From positions 186,001 through 250,000 of the forward strand of contig NZ_CP036172.1 of assembly GCF_017357525.1 (NCBI RefSeq): a DNA stretch of 64,000 nt. The letters run 5' to 3'. The position numbers and the translations under genes were made by a program. This DNA comes from Methanofollis aquaemaris. Lineage in GTDB: Archaea; Halobacteriota; Methanomicrobia; Methanomicrobiales; Methanofollaceae. Of the stretch, positions 61,002 to 64,000 are shown one piece after another. Under the pieces are notes generated by a model. That model made no database searches. It saw only the letters and a program-made list of their open reading frames with translations, and was not told where the DNA came from. Position 1 is the first letter of the stretch. Each line of letters begins with the position of its first letter.

Positions 61002-62545
61002 TGTTCGACTTCTCTTCACTCTTTAGAAAGAAAACAAAAGAGATCCCTTCAGAAGATATTGCAGCAGATGAAGTTCCGGACCCCGACCCTTTCATCCTGG
61101 ACCTTCCCCCCGCAGACCCGGCAGTGGATATGATAGAACGGTACTGGCTGGTCCCCCCCTTCTCGTACGTCAACATCTCCCGCGGGGACGCGGCCAGTCT
61201 CAGGTACGAGATCGTCGAACCCGGGGTCTCGGAAAAAGAACTGATCATCCTTGAAGAGACGTTTGACCAGCTCAGGGCAATGCTGATCTATGATACCGCT
61301 CGCAAGAGAGGCGAACTCGATCTCGATCCAGATCTCCTGAGAAAGGTGATCCGCTCTTTTGACCCGGAGATGCCTGATGAACGGATGGAAGTTCTGGTAT
61401 ATTATCTCAGGCGCAACTTCCTCGGCTACGGGAAACTCGACCCCCTGATGAACGACGATAAGATCGAGGACATCACCTGCAACGGCCCTGACATCCCGAT
61501 CTTTCTTTATCACCGGAAATATGCCAACATTCAGACAAACTGCATCTATGACAATGAAGAACTGAACAAGTTCGTGCTCAAACTTGCCCAGAAGGCCGAC
61601 AAACAACTCTCACTCTCGACCCCCCTCATCGACGCCGCCCTCCCCGAAGGTTCGAGGGCTCAGATCACCTACTCTGACATCATCTCTTCCAGGGGGAGTT
61701 CATTCACCATCAGGAAGTTCAAGGCCGACCCCATGACCCCGGTCGATCTCATCGAGAACCAGACCTACGACGCCGACCTTATGGCCCACATCTGGCTTGC
61801 CGTCGAGAACCACAAGAGCATGATCATCTCAGGCGGGACCGCGAGCGGCAAGACCTCGACGATGAACGCCACCTCCTTCTTCATCCCGGCGGTGGCAAAG
61901 ATTGTTTCCATCGAGGATACCCGCGAGATCCAGCTCCCGCATACCAACTGGCTTCCGATGCGGACACGCGAGAGCGCCAATGCGAGCGGCACCGGGAATG
62001 TCGGGATGTTCCACCTCCTCAAAGCGGCACTCAGGCAGCGGCCGGAGTATATCATCGTCGGCGAGGTGCGGGGGGAAGAAGCGCAGACCCTCTTCCAGGC
62101 GATGAACACCGGGCACACCACCTACTCCACCGTTCACGCAGGAAACGTGCGGGAGACAATAAACCGCCTGACCCACGACCCCATCAACGTCCCGGTGGCA
62201 ATGTTTAACGCTCTTGATCTGATTCTCGTACAGAGTCTCCTCTATGATAAAGGCAGAGGATTTCGCCGATGTCTCTCACTGAACGAGATCAAGGTCGTCG
62301 ACGATGAAATCAGGTGGGAACCGCTCTTTTCCTGGGACCACCGGACTGATCAGTTTGTCAGGGTGTACAGGCAGTCGACGGTCTTTGATGAGATCGCCTA
62401 CCAGAATGGGTGGGACAAAGAGCAGTTAGAATCAGCACTTGCTGTTCGCAGAAACGCTCTTGAGGAGATGGTCCGGAAAGGCGCCCCCTCTCCTTCGATG
62501 GTCGGGCGGATGATACAGGGAATGACCGTGCAGGAACAGCGATGA
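60998..62545 (+). CDS. Type II/IV secretion ATPase (GspE/FlaI/TadA family)
   Basis: 515 residues. Walker A MIISGGTASGKTSTMNATSF, Asp box IVSIEDTREIQLPHTNWL, Walker B EYIIVGEVRGEEAQTLFQA, His box MNTGHTTYSTVHAGN. N-terminal domain typical of the archaeal family (FLGYGKLDPLMNDDKIEDIT). Cytosolic hexameric motor for pilus assembly. ATG overlaps the previous stop (ATGATG). Together with the next gene and the divergent pilins it makes a complete archaeal type IV pilus set. Confidence 0.95.
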   Translation: MMFDFSSLFRKKTKEIPSEDIAADEVPDPDPFILDLPPADPAVDMIERYWLVPPFSYVNISRGDAASLRYEIVEPGVSEKELIILEETFDQLRAMLIYDTARKRGELDLDPDLLRKVIRSFDPEMPDERMEVLVYYLRRNFLGYGKLDPLMNDDKIEDITCNGPDIPIFLYHRKYANIQTNCIYDNEELNKFVLKLAQKADKQLSLSTPLIDAALPEGSRAQITYSDIISSRGSSFTIRKFKADPMTPVDLIENQTYDADLMAHIWLAVENHKSMIISGGTASGKTSTMNATSFFIPAVAKIVSIEDTREIQLPHTNWLPMRTRESANASGTGNVGMFHLLKAALRQRPEYIIVGEVRGEEAQTLFQAMNTGHTTYSTVHAGNVRETINRLTHDPINVPVAMFNALDLILVQSLLYDKGRGFRRCLSLNEIKVVDDEIRWEPLFSWDHRTDQFVRVYRQSTVFDEIAYQNGWDKEQLESALAVRRNALEEMVRKGAPSPSMVGRMIQGMTVQEQR

Positions 62546-64000
62546 CAAAATCAGCATCCCCCAGTACCTTCAGGGATCAGATAGCACACTCATTGCTGTC
62601 AGCACACATCCCGATCCCTGCCGCCCGATACCTGCAGTATGGTCTGATCGTAACCCTGCTTGCCGGTTTCCTCTATATACTCTCCGTTCTCCTCCTCTCC
62701 CTCTTCGGAGTCGAGGTCAATGTCCTTCCCATCCTCCCGTACGGCATTACGGTCCTGATCGGTTTTATTGTCATTATCGGCCTGCTAATTCTTGGCATCT
62801 ACCTCTACCCTCTCCTTCAGGCGGAAGGGCGCCGGACACGGATCGAGGCGGACCTTCCCCATGCGGTCACCTACATGCAGGCCCTCTCCTCAACCTTTAC
62901 GCTCTATGGCATATTCCGAGCGGTTTACGAGGCAGGCGACCTCTATGGTGAGGTCTCAAAGGAGTGCGGGCTGATTGTGAGGGATGTGGAGGTGTTCGGT
63001 CTTGATCTCCTCACGGCAATGCGAAATGTCCAGGAGGTCACGCCCTCGGCCAACTTCAAAGAACTGATCAACGACCTCTCGCTGGTCTACCGGAGCGGAG
63101 GAAGCCTTGTCAGTTTCTTCAACTCCAAGTCGGAGACATACCGTGAACTTGCACGCCAGGAGCAGGAATCTCTCCTCCAGATTCTGGAAATGATTGCCGA
63201 GATCTACGTGACCGTGTTTGTTGCCGGTCCGATCGCGATCATCATCATGCTGGTGGCACAGAACCTCACCGGCCAGAGTCAACTTGGCGGCATCATGCCG
63301 CTCATGTACCTCGGTCTCCCGCTGGGGGCGATCTGTCTCATCTTCATTCTCTACGTTCTCCTCCCCCCTGACAACCTCGACGTCACGCACCGCGAGGTAC
63401 GGGACTCTGAGTTTGATGCCGATATCCTGGACCCTGCTACCGGAGAAGAACCAGACGAGAAGTTTCTCAAAAACCTTGAGTCAAGAAAACGCTGGCTGCG
63501 TCTTTGTGAGATCCTCCGCCATCCCGGAACATTCTTCATCTCCGATTATACGGTCGGGGCGGTGATTGGTGTTGGACTACTCGTCGGCCTATTCCTCAGT
63601 TTCCAGTTCGGGTTCTTTGAAACGGTATTCTCCACTTATACTCTGGAGGTCTTTCTCTGTCTTGCCATCATTGCGACCGTGGTACCGGTGATGATCGCCT
63701 ACGAGGCGCGTCGCCGGTACGTCATGAAAGTCGAGGCGCAACTGCCTGAGTTTCTCGCCGAGATCGCGGATATGCGTGATATCGGTATGACGCTGCAGGG
63801 TGCCATCTTCATGATCTCCAACACCAAGATGGGCGTTCTCTCCCGTGAGGTGAAGATTGCCGCCGAGGAACTCAAGTTCGGATCCAGTGTTTCAGGGGCT
63901 CTCGTACGGATGGAGGAGCGTATCGGTCTCGTCTCGGTGAAACGGGCGATATCCCTGCTGGTGCGTGCAAGCGAGGTGACCGATTACATCCGCGAGATCC
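62542..64000 (+). CDS. TadC/FlaJ-type membrane protein (cut by window end)
   Basis: 486 residues visible, no stop before the window end. ATG overlaps the ATPase stop (ATGA). Two hydrophobic segments near residues 28-95 (GLIVTLLAGFLYILSVLLLS, GFIVIIGLLILGIYLYPLLQ), then a T2SSF-type soluble domain (ADLPHAVTYMQALSSTFTLY), two more segments at ~220-275 and again a hydrophobic pair with a second T2SSF domain (QLPEFLAEIADMRDIGMTLQ). Polytopic platform protein that works with the ATPase to assemble pilins. Confidence 0.93.
   Translation, partial: MTKSASPSTFRDQIAHSLLSAHIPIPAARYLQYGLIVTLLAGFLYILSVLLLSLFGVEVNVLPILPYGITVLIGFIVIIGLLILGIYLYPLLQAEGRRTRIEADLPHAVTYMQALSSTFTLYGIFRAVYEAGDLYGEVSKECGLIVRDVEVFGLDLLTAMRNVQEVTPSANFKELINDLSLVYRSGGSLVSFFNSKSETYRELARQEQESLLQILEMIAEIYVTVFVAGPIAIIIMLVAQNLTGQSQLGGIMPLMYLGLPLGAICLIFILYVLLPPDNLDVTHREVRDSEFDADILDPATGEEPDEKFLKNLESRKRWLRLCEILRHPGTFFISDYTVGAVIGVGLLVGLFLSFQFGFFETVFSTYTLEVFLCLAIIATVVPVMIAYEARRRYVMKVEAQLPEFLAEIADMRDIGMTLQGAIFMISNTKMGVLSREVKIAAEELKFGSSVSGALVRMEERIGLVSVKRAISLLVRASEVTDYIREI

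Noticed and set aside
1-64000. tRNA, rRNA or CRISPR array anywhere in the window
   Set aside because: Scanning by eye for T-loop signatures, rRNA-conserved words and regularly spaced 25-40 base repeats gave no candidate; a covariance-model search would be needed to exclude divergent tRNAs.

Overview
The window looks like a chromosome segment of a methanogenic archaeon of the order Methanomicrobiales (Methanofollis/Methanoculleus-like). The pointers are a TATA-box-binding-protein paralogue, six archaeal type IV pilin-like genes with the AVSPVVGVMLMLVVT-type N-terminus, a surface protein ending in a PGF-CTERM-like tail, an archaeal tRNA thiolase (NcsA type), a split FeoB, TATA-like promoters, and GC-rich coding DNA with AT-rich promoters. 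The genus is inference. I saw no rRNA, tRNA or CRISPR array.

Region 1 (1-18.75 kb) is a defence island. It starts with the tail of a large unrecognised protein, followed by a broken N-terminal remnant of a DUF1156-type DNA methylase. On the minus strand follow an EVE-domain gene, a PD-(D/E)XK/DUF5655-like nuclease and a very divergent TBP. After a palindrome-rich spacer comes a compact plus-strand operon: an OB-like small protein, a half-size HsdS, HsdM, RhuM, two full-length SIR2 paralogues in tandem, a two-TRD HsdS, a HEPN protein, HsdR, a YgjP-like metalloprotease, a HEPN-type gene interrupted by TAG and TGA, and the C-terminal stump of a Res-type helicase-nuclease. Nearly all junctions from hsdM onward overlap by a few bases, so the SIR2 pair and the HEPN genes appear to be expressed with the type I restriction system.

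Region 2 (19.2-24.0 kb, minus strand) is a tandem family of four related membrane proteins: zinc ribbon, soluble domain, then membrane segments. The last copy is frameshifted. Two conserved promoter blocks lie in the array. Region 3 (24.3-28.2 kb) is mcrBC, with an McrB carrying two EVE-like reader regions. A 321-bp MITE-like element with 20-bp perfect inverted ends follows.

Region 4 (28.7-50 kb) is metal and sulfur housekeeping: a zinc-ribbon protein; ArsR plus P1B ATPase with a clear operator; iscS-iscU-moeB-moaD-moaE; a divergent Cys-rich HTH regulator with a second cysteine desulfurase and fdhD; cysK, a cysE-DUF59 fusion, a ThiS-like carrier and ncsA; nadA. A 14-16 bp palindrome (ATTCACAATTGTGAAT) sits at both divergent sulfur/Fe-S promoters and suggests one regulon. 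Then come a ZIP transporter broken by a 13-bp tandem duplication, a DtxR-type regulator, a split feoB, two feoA genes and a second metal ATPase, with matching palindromes at the two ends of the 1.4-kb spacer.

Region 5 (49.4-64 kb) is the cell surface: a lipoprotein with four META repeats, a 1.4-kb gene-free stretch with degenerate direct repeats and a second MITE-like element, six overlapping pilin-like genes arranged as three alternating A-B pairs, and a divergent operon with an S-layer-like protein, a transglutaminase-like protein whose catalytic Cys is Ser, a secretion ATPase and a TadC/FlaJ-like membrane protein cut by the window end.
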